A stretch of DNA of 44,161 bases, taken from positions 1 through 44,161 of the forward strand of contig JABGWU010000266.1 of assembly GCA_018645475.1 (NCBI GenBank), written 5' to 3'. This document shows, in pieces, positions 26,019-35,049 of this stretch. Position 1 is the first letter of the stretch; each line of letters begins with the position of its first letter. A model generated the notes under the pieces. It saw nothing but the letters and a program-made list of their open reading frames with translations, was not told the origin of the DNA and made no database searches. The translations under genes and the position numbers were made by a program. This DNA is from Opitutia bacterium (lineage in GTDB: Bacteria; Verrucomicrobiota; Verrucomicrobiia; Opitutales; Seribacteraceae).

Positions 26019-27212
26019 TTAAACCGCAGCGGGTTCTTTATTTTCAGAATCAAGACAGTAAACAAATTTCTCAATTCGATCAGTCGCATCCACCAATTTA
26101 TCATAGGAAGTGGAAAAACTTGCACGGACGTGATTTACACCATGCTCGCCAAAGGCCGTGCCCGGAACAACAGCAACCTCCTGTTCACGAAGTAATCGAT
26201 GACAAAAATCAATTTCATTTAAGCCTGTACTCGAAATAGAAGGAAAAGCGTAAAAAGATCCACGAGGAAGATGACAATTAAACCCAATTTCATTAAAGCG
26301 ACGGACAACAAAGTCTCGTCTTTTATGATACTGATCTCGCATTTGCAAAACATCTTCTGTCCCATTTCTCAATGCCTCAATGGCCGCTTCCTGGCTTAAA
26401 ATTGGTGCACACATCATACAATACTGATGAATTTTCATCATCGCTTCAATCAACCAATCTGGACCACATCCAAAACCTACTCGAAAGCCTGTCATTGCAA
26501 ATCCCTTGGAAAACCCGTGTAAAAGTAAAGTACGCTCCTTCATCCCTGGTAATGATGAAATGCTGACATGATCACCTTCGTAGGTTAATTCAGCATAAAT
26601 TTCATCGCTAATTACAATAAGGTCTTTCTCTTTTGCAAATTTAGCTAGTCGTTCCAATTTTTCTCGATCAGCCGTTCCACCCGTTGGGTTGGTTGGGAAA
26701 TTAAGCATTAATACCTTACACCCTGGTTGCCATGCTTTCTCAAAGGCTTCAGGATCTAATGAGAACTCTTGACCAGGGGTAGTTGCAACTGGAATAGGTT
26801 CTCCAAAAGCTAAAGTGACACTTGGGGCGTACGAAACATAACAAGGTTCATGGTATAAAACCTTATCACCTGGATTCAGAATTGAACGCAAGGCAATGTC
26901 AATTGCTTCGGACACCCCTACTGTAACAAGTATTTCAGATACTGGATCATAATCTGGTCCAAAGAAAGAAGTGCAATATTTTGAAATTTCTTTCCTTAAT
27001 GAAAGCAATCCTCGATTATCCGTGTATGATGTTTTACCCTGCTCTAATGCAAAGATAGAGGCTTCGCGAATTTTCCATGGAGTTACAAAATCAGGTTCTC
27101 CAATTCCCAAAGAAATTGCTTGGGGCATTTCCGAAACAATTGCAAAAAAATCTCTAATCCCCGAGCGTGGTAAGTTCTTAACATGATCTGCTATAAAATT
27201 TTCAGAATTCAT
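26019..27212 (-). CDS. PatA-like aminotransferase, class I/II PLP enzyme
   Basis: A 397-residue fold-type I transaminase. It matches the Bacillus PatA-type group in its first motif (SGIRDFFAIVSE, LGIGEPDFVTP), SYTDNRGLLSLR, LNFPTNPTGG, ISDEIYAELTY, Schiff-base Lys236 in HGFSKGFAMTGFRVGF and the C-terminal NHVRASFS. Relatives transaminate N-acetyl-LL-diaminopimelate, aspartate or aromatic acids; the substrate here is open. An Lrp/AsnC gene ends 5 bases upstream of its ATG, so amino-acid-responsive regulation is likely. This is the second class I/II transaminase in the window, clearly distinct from the one at 19200-20387. Confidence 0.85.
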   Translation of the reverse strand: MNSENFIADHVKNLPRSGIRDFFAIVSEMPQAISLGIGEPDFVTPWKIREASIFALEQGKTSYTDNRGLLSLRKEISKYCTSFFGPDYDPVSEILVTVGVSEAIDIALRSILNPGDKVLYHEPCYVSYAPSVTLAFGEPIPVATTPGQEFSLDPEAFEKAWQPGCKVLMLNFPTNPTGGTADREKLERLAKFAKEKDLIVISDEIYAELTYEGDHVSISSLPGMKERTLLLHGFSKGFAMTGFRVGFGCGPDWLIEAMMKIHQYCMMCAPILSQEAAIEALRNGTEDVLQMRDQYHKRRDFVVRRFNEIGFNCHLPRGSFYAFPSISSTGLNEIDFCHRLLREQEVAVVPGTAFGEHGVNHVRASFSTSYDKLVDATDRIEKFVYCLDSENKEPAAV

Positions 27213-27217
27213 GAGAT

Positions 27218-27700
27218 TCAGGGACTGATCGAGGGTTTTTCTTGATTTTCAGTTTCCTCAGCCAAAAGATGCCCGTGATCCTTATATGGTCTCAATAGAA
27301 AATGAGTGGCAGTTGAAAGTACGCCTTGAATTGTGGCTAACCGTTCAGATATGAACGAAGCAACAGACTTAAGATTCTTACCAGTAACAAATACTAAAAG
27401 ATCATATCCACCAGACATCAAATAACAGGATTCAACTTCTTCAAACTTAGAAATACGGAGAGCCATTCTATCAAACCCTCCCTCCCTTTCAGGGCTTATT
27501 TTAACCTCAATCACTGCCCTAACTTGTTCTGATTGACCCTGAATAGGATTCAATATTGGCATCCAGCCTAGCAAAGTCTTATTTCTCCGTAACTCTTCCA
27601 ACTCATTTTCAACTTCCTGTGGAGTGGATCCTAGAATTTTTGCCAACTTCTCGGGACGAGGGTCAGCAGTGTCTTGAAGTACAGTTAAGAGATCACTCAT
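27218..27700 (-). CDS. Lrp/AsnC family transcriptional regulator
   Basis: A 160-residue regulator with an N-terminal winged helix-turn-helix (RPEKLAKILGSTPQEVENELEELRRNKTLLGW) and a C-terminal RAM/AsnC ligand domain (VRAVIEVKIS..., ESCYLMSGGYDLLVFV, FISERLATIQGV). It likely senses an amino acid and controls the transaminase gene that follows it. The ATG has no properly spaced Shine-Dalgarno; instead a 9-base GGAGGTGAT lies 15 bases upstream (27716-27724, minus strand). Confidence 0.88.
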   Translation of the reverse strand: MSDLLTVLQDTADPRPEKLAKILGSTPQEVENELEELRRNKTLLGWMPILNPIQGQSEQVRAVIEVKISPEREGGFDRMALRISKFEEVESCYLMSGGYDLLVFVTGKNLKSVASFISERLATIQGVLSTATHFLLRPYKDHGHLLAEETENQEKPSISP

Positions 27701-27789
27701 TTTGGCGTTATGTATATCACCTCCACATGATTTCGTAAAGAAGCAAAGCCCAACGAGATAAGAATGGAATGAATGTTGTAATAAAGGGT

Positions 27790-28347
27790 TTAGCCTATCT
27801 CCAATTCCATCATGAGATGAAATATGGCATTAACTCCAATAGAATGAGAAATCTCACCGGACTTCACCAAATCTCTCAAACTTCCAATCGGCACTTTTAC
27901 GGTTTCCAACTCTTCATGGGGGTCAAATGAGACATCTGCTGACTTTTCCACATCGGTTAACATTAAAAAATGGCATCGGTTCGCCATTATCGCAGAATTC
28001 GCAAAAACATTTCCAATTATCTTGGGATTTTTGCCAGAATAACCGGTTTCTTCAAGTAGTTCCCGTTGACCGGCTAATATCGGATCTTCTCCTTTTTCAA
28101 TCACTCCACCCGGTGGTTCCAAAGAATAACCTTCTGTTCCGTATCTAAATTGCCTAACCAGAATAATTTCCTGATTAGAAGTAACAGGTAAAACATTTAC
28201 CCAGTCATTTGTCTCAATCACATAGAACTCGCCCTCTTTTTGGTCTGACTCACGAAGCATTTTTCGTTTATGCACTTCGAAAATCCTGCAATCCGCGTGC
28301 ATATGATCACTCAAGACTCTCCACTTACTGGGTAATTTTAAATTCAT
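27790..28347 (-). CDS. Nudix hydrolase
   Basis: A 185-residue NUDIX hydrolase. The box GX5EX7REUXEEXGU is complete at residues 81-103 (G81, E87, R95-E96, E99-E100, G102). The N-terminal part and the RQFRYG motif match ADP-ribose/ADP-sugar pyrophosphatases, which cleave nucleotide-sugar diphosphate bonds. The metal is bound by the box glutamates. It lies 5 bases downstream of the GmhB-like gene in an operon with a heptose kinase, so a role in nucleotide-sugar clearance is plausible but unproven. Confidence 0.88.
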   Translation of the reverse strand: MNLKLPSKWRVLSDHMHADCRIFEVHKRKMLRESDQKEGEFYVIETNDWVNVLPVTSNQEIILVRQFRYGTEGYSLEPPGGVIEKGEDPILAGQRELLEETGYSGKNPKIIGNVFANSAIMANRCHFLMLTDVEKSADVSFDPHEELETVKVPIGSLRDLVKSGEISHSIGVNAIFHLMMELEIG

Positions 28348-28352
28348 AAGAT

Positions 28353-28892
28353 TTAGAATAAATGGGATCTGCAGAAAGAAGAGAGATCCTCACAAATTGG
28401 CACTTTTTGGGCAGATGCAAGAATTTCGGTTTCTGTTGGGATGGTTTTTCCCGTTCTTACCAAGGCTGCATTCATGTTTGATCTTAATCCCGTTTCTGCA
28501 TCAATCCATTTATCCCCTATCATCCAGCATAACGATGGGGTTAAATTATATTTTTGTACCATTTCCAATTCGTACTTTTCAGAAGGTTTTCGATATCCAA
28601 GTTCTTCACCATCTGGAGATTCAGGTGCGATACAAATACCGTCCCAAAAATCTGTATTTAATTTATACAATTCCAACATTTTTTGGTTACATGCATGAAC
28701 ATCTTCCCAGTCATAATATCCTCGGGCAATGCCCGACTGATTAGTATGCATAAACATAAGGTAACCTGCATTTTTAATTTTACGCAGAGCCTCGGAGACT
28801 CCTTTAATAATTTTAATGTCAGCTGGATCTTTTAAGTAATGAACATCTTGAATAAGAGTGCCATCTCGGTCTAAAAAAATTGCTCGAGTCAT
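28353..28892 (-). CDS. HAD-IIIA phosphatase, GmhB-like but without the zinc loop
   Basis: A 179-residue HAD-superfamily phosphatase. It has motif I FLDRDGTLI (nucleophile Asp8, acid/base Asp10), motif II Thr in MHTNQSG, a RKPS motif III and motif IV MIGDKWIDAETG, the order of D,D-heptose 1,7-bisphosphate phosphatase (GmhB) and histidinol phosphatases. Known GmhB proteins carry a Cys/His zinc loop before RKP; here that region reads CIAPESPDGEELGYRKPS with a single Cys, so the zinc site is absent. It sits next to a heptose kinase gene, supporting a heptose role. Confidence 0.8.
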   Translation of the reverse strand: MTRAIFLDRDGTLIQDVHYLKDPADIKIIKGVSEALRKIKNAGYLMFMHTNQSGIARGYYDWEDVHACNQKMLELYKLNTDFWDGICIAPESPDGEELGYRKPSEKYELEMVQKYNLTPSLCWMIGDKWIDAETGLRSNMNAALVRTGKTIPTETEILASAQKVPICEDLSSFCRSHLF

Positions 28893-28900
28893 GAAAACAC

Positions 28901-29851
28901 TTACAATACTGAAAGGATTTCTTCGGTAGTAACAGAAGCTGTACCTACTTTTCCTACTACTATACCAGCAGCCAAATTAGCCAATTGTGCAGACTGCTCA
29001 AAACTTCCATTTGAAACCAATGCCATCGAAAGCACAGCAATCACTGTATCTCCTGCACCAGATACATCAAATACTTCTCGAGCGGCAGTAGGAATAATCT
29101 TTTTTATTTTCTCATCTTGAGCCAAAAGCATGCCATCTGAACCCAAAGTTATCGCCAACTTATTCGGAGAGAATTTTTTAAAAATTTCTTGAACAACCTC
29201 AGTTTTCGGAAACTCGTGCTTCGTTAAACGAGACTTACCAGCCAATTCAAGAGCCTCTAACCGATTCGGGGTTAATAGATCAGGACTTTGATAATGAAGT
29301 AATCGACTTGGTTTAGGATCAATCGAAACAAAAGATGCGTTTTCCCGAATTAATCGAAGTAATTCATTACCCACGAAACCCTTTCCATAATCTGACACTA
29401 TAACGACATCAGAAGAAGTTACTTTTGAGACCAAAATCTCTTTTAAAATAGCAAGATCCGGTATGTAAGAATCAGGATCATTCTCCCGGTCAACTCGACA
29501 CACTTGATGATTGGATGAAGTGACTCTTGTTTTACTGATTGTTGGGGCACCAGAAAATAAGAACGATTCATCAACCTGCACACCTTTATCAACAAGTAAT
29601 GCTCTTAATTGCTCCCCTTGACTATCATCGCCAAACCATCCACATACTTCCACATTAGCACCAAGAGCTGCAGCATTTAGCGCTACATTTGCCGCCCCAC
29701 CCGCGACAATCTTTTCCTCTTCGACAGTCAATACAGGCACGGGGGCTTCAGGAGAAATTCGATGAACACCGCCAATTACATATCGATCCAGCATTACATC
29801 CCCTATTACTAAAACACGAAGTCGCTTGATTTGATTAAGAAGATCTTTCAT
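28901..29851 (-). CDS. hldA: HldA/RfaE1-type D-glycero-beta-D-manno-heptose-7-phosphate kinase
   Basis: A 316-residue PfkB-family sugar kinase matching the kinase domain of HldE (RfaE domain I): VLVIGDVMLDRYVIGGVHRISPEAPVPVL at the N-terminus, GGAANVALNAAALG, CGWFGDDSQGE and the GAGD catalytic motif (DVSGAGDTV). It phosphorylates heptose-7-phosphate at C1 for ADP-heptose, used in LPS core. It lacks the C-terminal nucleotidyltransferase domain, which must be a separate gene elsewhere. It leads a three-gene - strand unit with GmhB-like and Nudix genes. Its ATG lies 5 bases from the oppositely oriented DUF192 gene. Confidence 0.88.
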   Translation of the reverse strand: MKDLLNQIKRLRVLVIGDVMLDRYVIGGVHRISPEAPVPVLTVEEEKIVAGGAANVALNAAALGANVEVCGWFGDDSQGEQLRALLVDKGVQVDESFLFSGAPTISKTRVTSSNHQVCRVDRENDPDSYIPDLAILKEILVSKVTSSDVVIVSDYGKGFVGNELLRLIRENASFVSIDPKPSRLLHYQSPDLLTPNRLEALELAGKSRLTKHEFPKTEVVQEIFKKFSPNKLAITLGSDGMLLAQDEKIKKIIPTAAREVFDVSGAGDTVIAVLSMALVSNGSFEQSAQLANLAAGIVVGKVGTASVTTEEILSVL

Positions 29852-29856
29852 GAGTT

Positions 29857-30387
29857 ATGATAATGAAACAAATTAAGGTAATTCTCAATTTTCAATTTTC
29901 GCTATTAATTCTACTTGCATTTTCTTCATGTAAAAAAGGAAAATCAGAAGAACAAAACAAACAGATTGAACAACAATATTTTACATTTCAAATCGGAGAG
30001 GCAAAAATTAAAGCAGAACTCGCGATATTACCTGAGGAAAGACAAAAAGGGTTAATGTATAGAAAAAAAATGGAACCTGGGACTGGAATGCTTTTTGTTT
30101 TTGAGTATGGAACACCTCAAAAGTTTTGGATGAAAAATACGAGAATTCCCTTGGATATTGCCTACTTTTCTCCAAAAGGAAAATTAATGGAAATCCATGC
30201 AGCCAAGCCATTTGATTTAAACGGTGTACCTTCGCATTCGAAAAACATACAGTTTGTATTGGAATTGAATTTGCATGATTTTCGAAATCAAAAAATTAAA
30301 ATTGGAGATCGATTGGATTTATCCGAAATAAGAAATGCAATTAAACTGCGCGGATTAAATCCTAAAAATTACCAGCTCCACCCTTAG
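29857..30387 (+). CDS. DUF192 family predicted lipoprotein
   Basis: A 176-residue exported protein: hydrophobic signal (LILNFQFSLLILLAFSSC, lipobox-like ending) then a KGKSEEQNKQ-type linker and a DUF192 domain with LAILPEERQKGLMYRKKM, GTGMLFVFEYG, FWMKNTRIPLDIAYF and the C-terminal FVLELN. The function of DUF192 is not established. An alternative ATG lies at 29863. The gene diverges from hldA with only 5 bases between start codons, so its promoter must overlap that coding sequence. It ends convergently with galE (5 bases apart). Confidence 0.85.
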   Translation: MIMKQIKVILNFQFSLLILLAFSSCKKGKSEEQNKQIEQQYFTFQIGEAKIKAELAILPEERQKGLMYRKKMEPGTGMLFVFEYGTPQKFWMKNTRIPLDIAYFSPKGKLMEIHAAKPFDLNGVPSHSKNIQFVLELNLHDFRNQKIKIGDRLDLSEIRNAIKLRGLNPKNYQLHP

Positions 30388-30392
30388 CAAAA

Positions 30393-31412
30393 TCAGCCCG
30401 TGTACCCTTCAGGGTTTTTCGTTTGCCAATTCCATGCATCACTAAGCATTTCATCTAGGGAATATCTCGCACTCCAGTTCAATATTTTTTGTGCGTAACT
30501 AGGATCTGCCCATGCTTCTGTAATATCTCCCTCACGACGATCTGCTAATTCGTAGGGAATATTTACACCAGTAACTTTTTCAAAAGTTTGAATTAACTCC
30601 AATACTGAGTGCCCCTTTCCTGTTCCAAGATTACAGGTTAAAACTCCATCATTTTTGGGTAAAGCTTCCAACGCCTTTAAGTGTGCCTCAGCAAGATCAG
30701 TAACATGTAGATAGTCTCTAACAGCGGTTCCATCCCTCGTAGGATAATCAGAACCAAAAACCTTGAGCTTTTGCAATTTCCCCGTGGCAACTTGGCAGAC
30801 AAAAGGTACTAAATTATCCGGAATACCATTGGGATTTTCTCCGATTTCTCCACTCTTATCAGCCCCCACTGGATTAAAATAGCGTAGTAAAGCAGCCTTG
30901 AGATTAAAATTAGCGGAACAGGCATCCATAATTACCTCCTCCATCATCGATTTTGTTCTCCCGTAGGGACTGGAGACGCTTCCGATAGGATGAGATTCAT
31001 CAATGGGTAACTCTTGGGGTTCTCCATAGACAGTACAAGATGAACTGAACACTAAATTATTAACCCCTGCCCTCTCCATTTCCTGTAGAAGCACAATGGA
31101 TCCAGCTACATTATTTTCATAATATCTCAAAGGATCTTTTGTTGATTCCCCAACAGCTTTTAGTGCAGCGAAATGAATGACTGCAGATAGATCGGTGTGT
31201 GAACTAAAAACCGATCTCATCAAGGAAGAATCTAAAATATTACCTTCTATTACACTTGCTTCCTTTGAAGCTAATTTCATGACTCGCTTCAATGCGATTT
31301 TACTTGAGTTGGAATAGTTATCTAGCACAACCACATCGAACCCTGCTTTAAGCAAAGCGAGCGTAGTGTGGCTACCAATATAACCCGCTCCCCCCGTAAC
31401 AAGAATCTTCAT
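30393..31412 (-). CDS. galE: UDP-glucose 4-epimerase
   Basis: A 339-residue extended SDR that interconverts UDP-glucose and UDP-galactose (possibly also the N-acetyl forms). It has TGGAGYIGSH (6-15), HFAALKAVGES, SSSCTVYG (catalytic Ser area about 123-130) and the Tyr150-x3-Lys154 pair (SPYGRTK). The rest follows GalE closely, including LRYFNPVGADKSGEIGENP. It is the last gene of the polysaccharide operon, joined to the phosphoglycosyltransferase gene by a TAATG overlap. Confidence 0.94.
   Translation of the reverse strand: MKILVTGGAGYIGSHTTLALLKAGFDVVVLDNYSNSSKIALKRVMKLASKEASVIEGNILDSSLMRSVFSSHTDLSAVIHFAALKAVGESTKDPLRYYENNVAGSIVLLQEMERAGVNNLVFSSSCTVYGEPQELPIDESHPIGSVSSPYGRTKSMMEEVIMDACSANFNLKAALLRYFNPVGADKSGEIGENPNGIPDNLVPFVCQVATGKLQKLKVFGSDYPTRDGTAVRDYLHVTDLAEAHLKALEALPKNDGVLTCNLGTGKGHSVLELIQTFEKVTGVNIPYELADRREGDITEAWADPSYAQKILNWSARYSLDEMLSDAWNWQTKNPEGYTG
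30404..30420 (+). terminator. Weak terminator-like hairpin after the DUF192 gene
   Basis: ACCC (30404-30407) and GGGT (30412-30415) form a 4-bp stem with a TTCA loop, followed by a T5 run (30415-30419). It lies 16 bases past the DUF192 stop and inside the 3' end of galE. The stem is short, so confidence is low. Confidence 0.3.
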
Positions 31413-32737
31413 TACCTACTGCCTTTAGTTAGGGATCGTAAAGTTGACAACATAATCTCCAAATCAAGAAAGAAAGAGGCATTTTTAACATAATACAAAT
31501 CGTATGCTAATTTCTCTTCCGAACTTTCCATATCAGATGCATATCGAAAGCGAATTTGTGCCCAACCTGTCAGTCCAGGCTTCACAAGATATCGACATTT
31601 CCAAAAAGGGAGACGTTCATTAATTTCATTTTCTAATTCGGGTCTCTCCGGACGAGGTCCGACAATTGACATTTCACCTTTTAACACATTCCAAAATTGA
31701 GGAATTTCATCGATTCTCCATCTTCGTAAAAATCGCCCGACCCGCGTGACCCGTGCGTCCCCTTCTTTAGCCCACTCAGCACCTCTAGATTCAGCATTTT
31801 GTCGCATGGTTCTAAGCTTGTGTAAAACATAGGTTTGCCCCAGTAAACCCGAACGCCTTTGGTGAAAAAAAAGCGGAAAACCTGACTCCAAGGCAATTGC
31901 TAAACAGGCGATCAACAACAAGGGAAAAGAAATTATCAAACCCACGACTGAAAAAAACAAATCTAACACTCGCTTTACTCTACGAACAATTGGGTCTCGT
32001 TGCCGCAAATCCAATTTAGTTAGCCATGTACTATCAACTTCTGAAGAAGGAATTTTATGGCATAAAGATTCTACAAAAGATTCAACCTCAAGGATCCGAA
32101 CTCCTGACGCAAGCAAATCCATAACATCTAATTTCAGTTTGTCTTCATTCTTCTGATCTAAGAGAATAATATCTACTCCTTTATGATCACAATACTTTAC
32201 CGTCGCACACTCCGATAAAGGTTTCCTAGTATCAACCCAAAGAATATCATCTGACCCACGACCTAGATATGATTTTAATTGCTGAAAGCGATTTTCATCA
32301 AATAAAGCAAGTACTCTCAAGGAGTTTCGACTACTGATTGAATGTTGAAATGAAAGGAAAATATAACTTAGAGCCCCGGTCCCAAATACTATTTTAAGGA
32401 CAGCAAAACGACCGACAAAATCAAATTCTATAATCCAAACAGACAATAAAAGTCCCAAAGCTCCGAACCCGGATGATAAAAGAGCGAGAACTAGCCGCTT
32501 CCATAAAAGCTTTTGACCATTATTAGTAACAAATAATCCTGTAATTTCACCGGCCAATAGAAAAGAAAAACCAAAAATTAAAGCATAAATAAAAAGGCGT
32601 TCTCGATTAACCTGAAACAAGGTCTCGCTCGTTGGAGAAGCAAAGAGAATCACGCTAACGCAAACAGCCATGGCAATACTTTGACAAACTGACAACTTGG
32701 CCAACTTACTTACATTCCAGTGTTCCTTTCTTTGCAT
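31412..32737 (-). CDS. Initiating polyprenyl-phosphate sugar phosphotransferase (WbaP/EpsB type)
   Basis: A 441-residue membrane protein that starts repeat-unit synthesis by moving a sugar-1-phosphate to undecaprenyl phosphate. The N-terminus has about four spans (about 15-140), then a CoA-binding-like domain with a region of 32 or so residues including DDILWVDTRK, then the catalytic bacterial sugar transferase domain (from about 253): RVLDLFFSVVGLIISFPLLL, HKLRTMR, RRWRIDEIPQFWNVLKGEMSIVGPRPERPE and the end VKPGLTGWAQIRFRYAS. The donor (glucose-, galactose- or N-acetyl sugar) cannot be told. It lies next to galE. Confidence 0.92.
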   Translation of the reverse strand: MQRKEHWNVSKLAKLSVCQSIAMAVCVSVILFASPTSETLFQVNRERLFIYALIFGFSFLLAGEITGLFVTNNGQKLLWKRLVLALLSSGFGALGLLLSVWIIEFDFVGRFAVLKIVFGTGALSYIFLSFQHSISSRNSLRVLALFDENRFQQLKSYLGRGSDDILWVDTRKPLSECATVKYCDHKGVDIILLDQKNEDKLKLDVMDLLASGVRILEVESFVESLCHKIPSSEVDSTWLTKLDLRQRDPIVRRVKRVLDLFFSVVGLIISFPLLLIACLAIALESGFPLFFHQRRSGLLGQTYVLHKLRTMRQNAESRGAEWAKEGDARVTRVGRFLRRWRIDEIPQFWNVLKGEMSIVGPRPERPELENEINERLPFWKCRYLVKPGLTGWAQIRFRYASDMESSEEKLAYDLYYVKNASFFLDLEIMLSTLRSLTKGSR

Positions 32738-32738
32738 T

Positions 32739-33884
32739 TTATAGAATCTTATGAATAGATTGAAAATAAGACTGAGCTATTTTTCTTCGCCCGTAATTCT
32801 TACGATTTAAAATTACCTGATCTCGCATAGCCGATAACTGATCCGGATTATTTTTAAGATCAATAATGGTACGGGCAATTTTTTCAGGGTTAATTTTCTT
32901 AATACTCACTCCTGCACCAATCTTTGAAATAGACATGCTTAACTCTCCTTCGGGTCCAACTAATTGAGGTAGACCCGCCCCAATATAATCATAAACTTTT
33001 GCAGGAAATGCACTTTTCATTGCTGGTAAATCTCTTAATAAACAAATCCCCAAGTGACAACTTGCCAATTTGACGCTTAGGTCCTTTAGGCTCATCATTG
33101 GCATAACTTGTAAGTTAGGCTTATGGTATGAAAGTATTTCAACTGGAAGATCACCAATCATTAAAAAACGAATCTCAGAATCCAATTTCCCAACTAAATC
33201 AATTACTTTTAAATAAGTTTCATGATCATAAAATCGCCCAAGCCTTCCGTGATATACAACAGTAAATGAAGTATTTTTTCTTTTACCAAGTAATTCTTTA
33301 TTAAAGATATTTTCATCAAAACCGTTTCGTACCAAACGAACATCGACATCAGGAAATTCATCTTTAATTTCCTCAAATAATCCTAAAGTCACTGTGGTAA
33401 CTTGCTTTGCCCCGCGATAAACCGAGGTTTCTACACCTTGAAGTATTCTACCCAGAAAGCTCGATAATTTTAGAACTTCTAGATCGGCAAGAACACGAGG
33501 ATAACGATCACGCACATCAAAAATATAAGCAATGCCGGATAAACGAGCAAAAAACGCACATATACTGGCCATAAAAAAAGGAGGCGATGTAATGATACAA
33601 AGTCTGATTTTATTCTTTTTTAAAAAGATTCTTAATCCTAAATCAAAACCAAGAAGTAATTCTTGAATTAACCTTATTGGTAGTGCCGCTTTATTACTTG
33701 GAGTTGGGAAAAAAGATTTTTCCACTAATTTTTCATTTTCAGCAACCGAAGATGAGGACAAAACAACGGTTTTGAAACTTAGCTTCATTAGCTCGGCAAC
33801 CCATGGTATTACACGAGAAGCCGCTGCCGCAGGGATTGGAGAATATTCTGAAGAAACAACTAAAACCAATTCGTTCAAACGCAC
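32739..33884 (-). CDS. Family 4-type glycosyltransferase
   Basis: A 381-residue GT-B glycosyltransferase. The N-terminal domain begins LVLVVSSEYSPIPAAAASRV and the C-terminal nucleotide-sugar domain has VVYHGRLGRFYDHETYL (about 215-231), LMIGDLP, the later KVYDYIGAGLPQL motif with the typical donor-binding region, and an IARTIIDL tail helix. Start is GTG and, unlike most genes here, it has a proper Shine-Dalgarno (AGAAGGA, 33898-33892, spacing 7). It overlaps the preceding glycosyltransferase gene by 10 bases. Donor and acceptor are unknown. Confidence 0.85.
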   Translation of the reverse strand: MRLNELVLVVSSEYSPIPAAAASRVIPWVAELMKLSFKTVVLSSSSVAENEKLVEKSFFPTPSNKAALPIRLIQELLLGFDLGLRIFLKKNKIRLCIITSPPFFMASICAFFARLSGIAYIFDVRDRYPRVLADLEVLKLSSFLGRILQGVETSVYRGAKQVTTVTLGLFEEIKDEFPDVDVRLVRNGFDENIFNKELLGKRKNTSFTVVYHGRLGRFYDHETYLKVIDLVGKLDSEIRFLMIGDLPVEILSYHKPNLQVMPMMSLKDLSVKLASCHLGICLLRDLPAMKSAFPAKVYDYIGAGLPQLVGPEGELSMSISKIGAGVSIKKINPEKIARTIIDLKNNPDQLSAMRDQVILNRKNYGRRKIAQSYFQSIHKIL

Positions 33885-35020
33885 GACATATTCCTTCTAG
33901 ACAAAACTGCTTTATAGTCATTAACAACCCGTTGAGTTATTTGCCGCGGGTCATGCCAATTTTTCAAATAAGAAATTCCCCGCTCAGCCAATCTAATTCT
34001 TTCCTCATGGTTCATTTTCATTACCGATATAATTTTATTTTCTAATGTATTGGAATCAGCATTAATCATGGGTAATTCATTTAGCATTGCTTTTGGGACA
34101 AAACGCATCCCCCTACCACCTAAAAAACAAATCACTGGTCTTCCAATTGCAAGAACTTCAAGAGAGACAACCCCGTACCAGCCAATTACTAACTGATCTA
34201 TAAATAAATCGATTCCCTCGAACTTACTTTGTGCCTCTTGACGACTAACTCCTTCGATTAACTCAAGGCGAACGTTATGCCCCTTAGATCTCATTTTTTT
34301 AACTACATCAATCACATCATTGGTACCTTTTACGATACGATGGGTTGGTGCATGTCCGACAACAAATTCTTCACGATTAATGAAAGGCAGTACTTTTGCC
34401 TGCAAAGTTGATTCAGTAGCGTAAGGAAGGAATTCAGCACCTTTAGGTAAAACTTCTAAGAGGTCAGGATTTAAAGAATAGATTTTATCTGCTATTTCAG
34501 ATAAGAGAATTTTTTTTCTGCGAATTGATTGATTGCTATTTCCTGAGCGTGAAACGACAGATTCAGCAAGTCCATTTTTTTGGTATTTATCAATAAAACA
34601 TTTAGTTTCCCGTGCATCAGATCCCTGAAAAGTAAGAAAAATACATTTTGGATTAAGACGATAAACCGACATCTCGAATTGTTGTAATAATTTTGCGTAC
34701 ATCCTAATTAAAAATCTTAAGATCGAAGAAAATTTCTCTTCTCTAGGGTGTACCCCTGCACCAAAAAAAGGCGTTATAAATCTGCCATTGTTCAAATGAA
34801 CGATATCAGCTTTTGTCAAAATATTAAAAATCAATTTTATTCTTTGAACTTCAAGATTTAACAAACCACTATTCTTACCTGAAAGTAATGAATCGGATGA
34901 TTGTCCAATATAATTGGACTTCTCGGAAATACTTATACTATCAAGTCCAAGTTCTCTTTCATGCTTAGCGAGAACAGCGGGATTACCGCCAATTTGACTT
35001 GGGCAGTGAAAAACTTTCAA
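33875..35020 (-). CDS. Glycosyltransferase, GT-B fold (paralogue A)
   Basis: A 381-residue GT-B protein. It starts at TTG (no ATG or GTG in frame upstream) with VFHCPSQIGGNPAVLAKHER, a common opening of glycosyltransferases that act on surface glycans. The C-terminal donor domain contains HAPTHRIVKGTNDVIDVVKK, IDLFIDQLVIGWYGVVSLEVLA and GRPVICFLGGRG. The same blocks occur in the genes at 35050-36252 and 38575-39885, showing a shared origin. It overlaps the next gene by 10 bases, typical of an operon. Specificity unknown. Confidence 0.8.
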   Translation of the reverse strand: MKVFHCPSQIGGNPAVLAKHERELGLDSISISEKSNYIGQSSDSLLSGKNSGLLNLEVQRIKLIFNILTKADIVHLNNGRFITPFFGAGVHPREEKFSSILRFLIRMYAKLLQQFEMSVYRLNPKCIFLTFQGSDARETKCFIDKYQKNGLAESVVSRSGNSNQSIRRKKILLSEIADKIYSLNPDLLEVLPKGAEFLPYATESTLQAKVLPFINREEFVVGHAPTHRIVKGTNDVIDVVKKMRSKGHNVRLELIEGVSRQEAQSKFEGIDLFIDQLVIGWYGVVSLEVLAIGRPVICFLGGRGMRFVPKAMLNELPMINADSNTLENKIISVMKMNHEERIRLAERGISYLKNWHDPRQITQRVVNDYKAVLSRRNMSCV

Positions 35021-35049
35021 TTTAAAAGTTTTATCAAGACTTGGATGAG

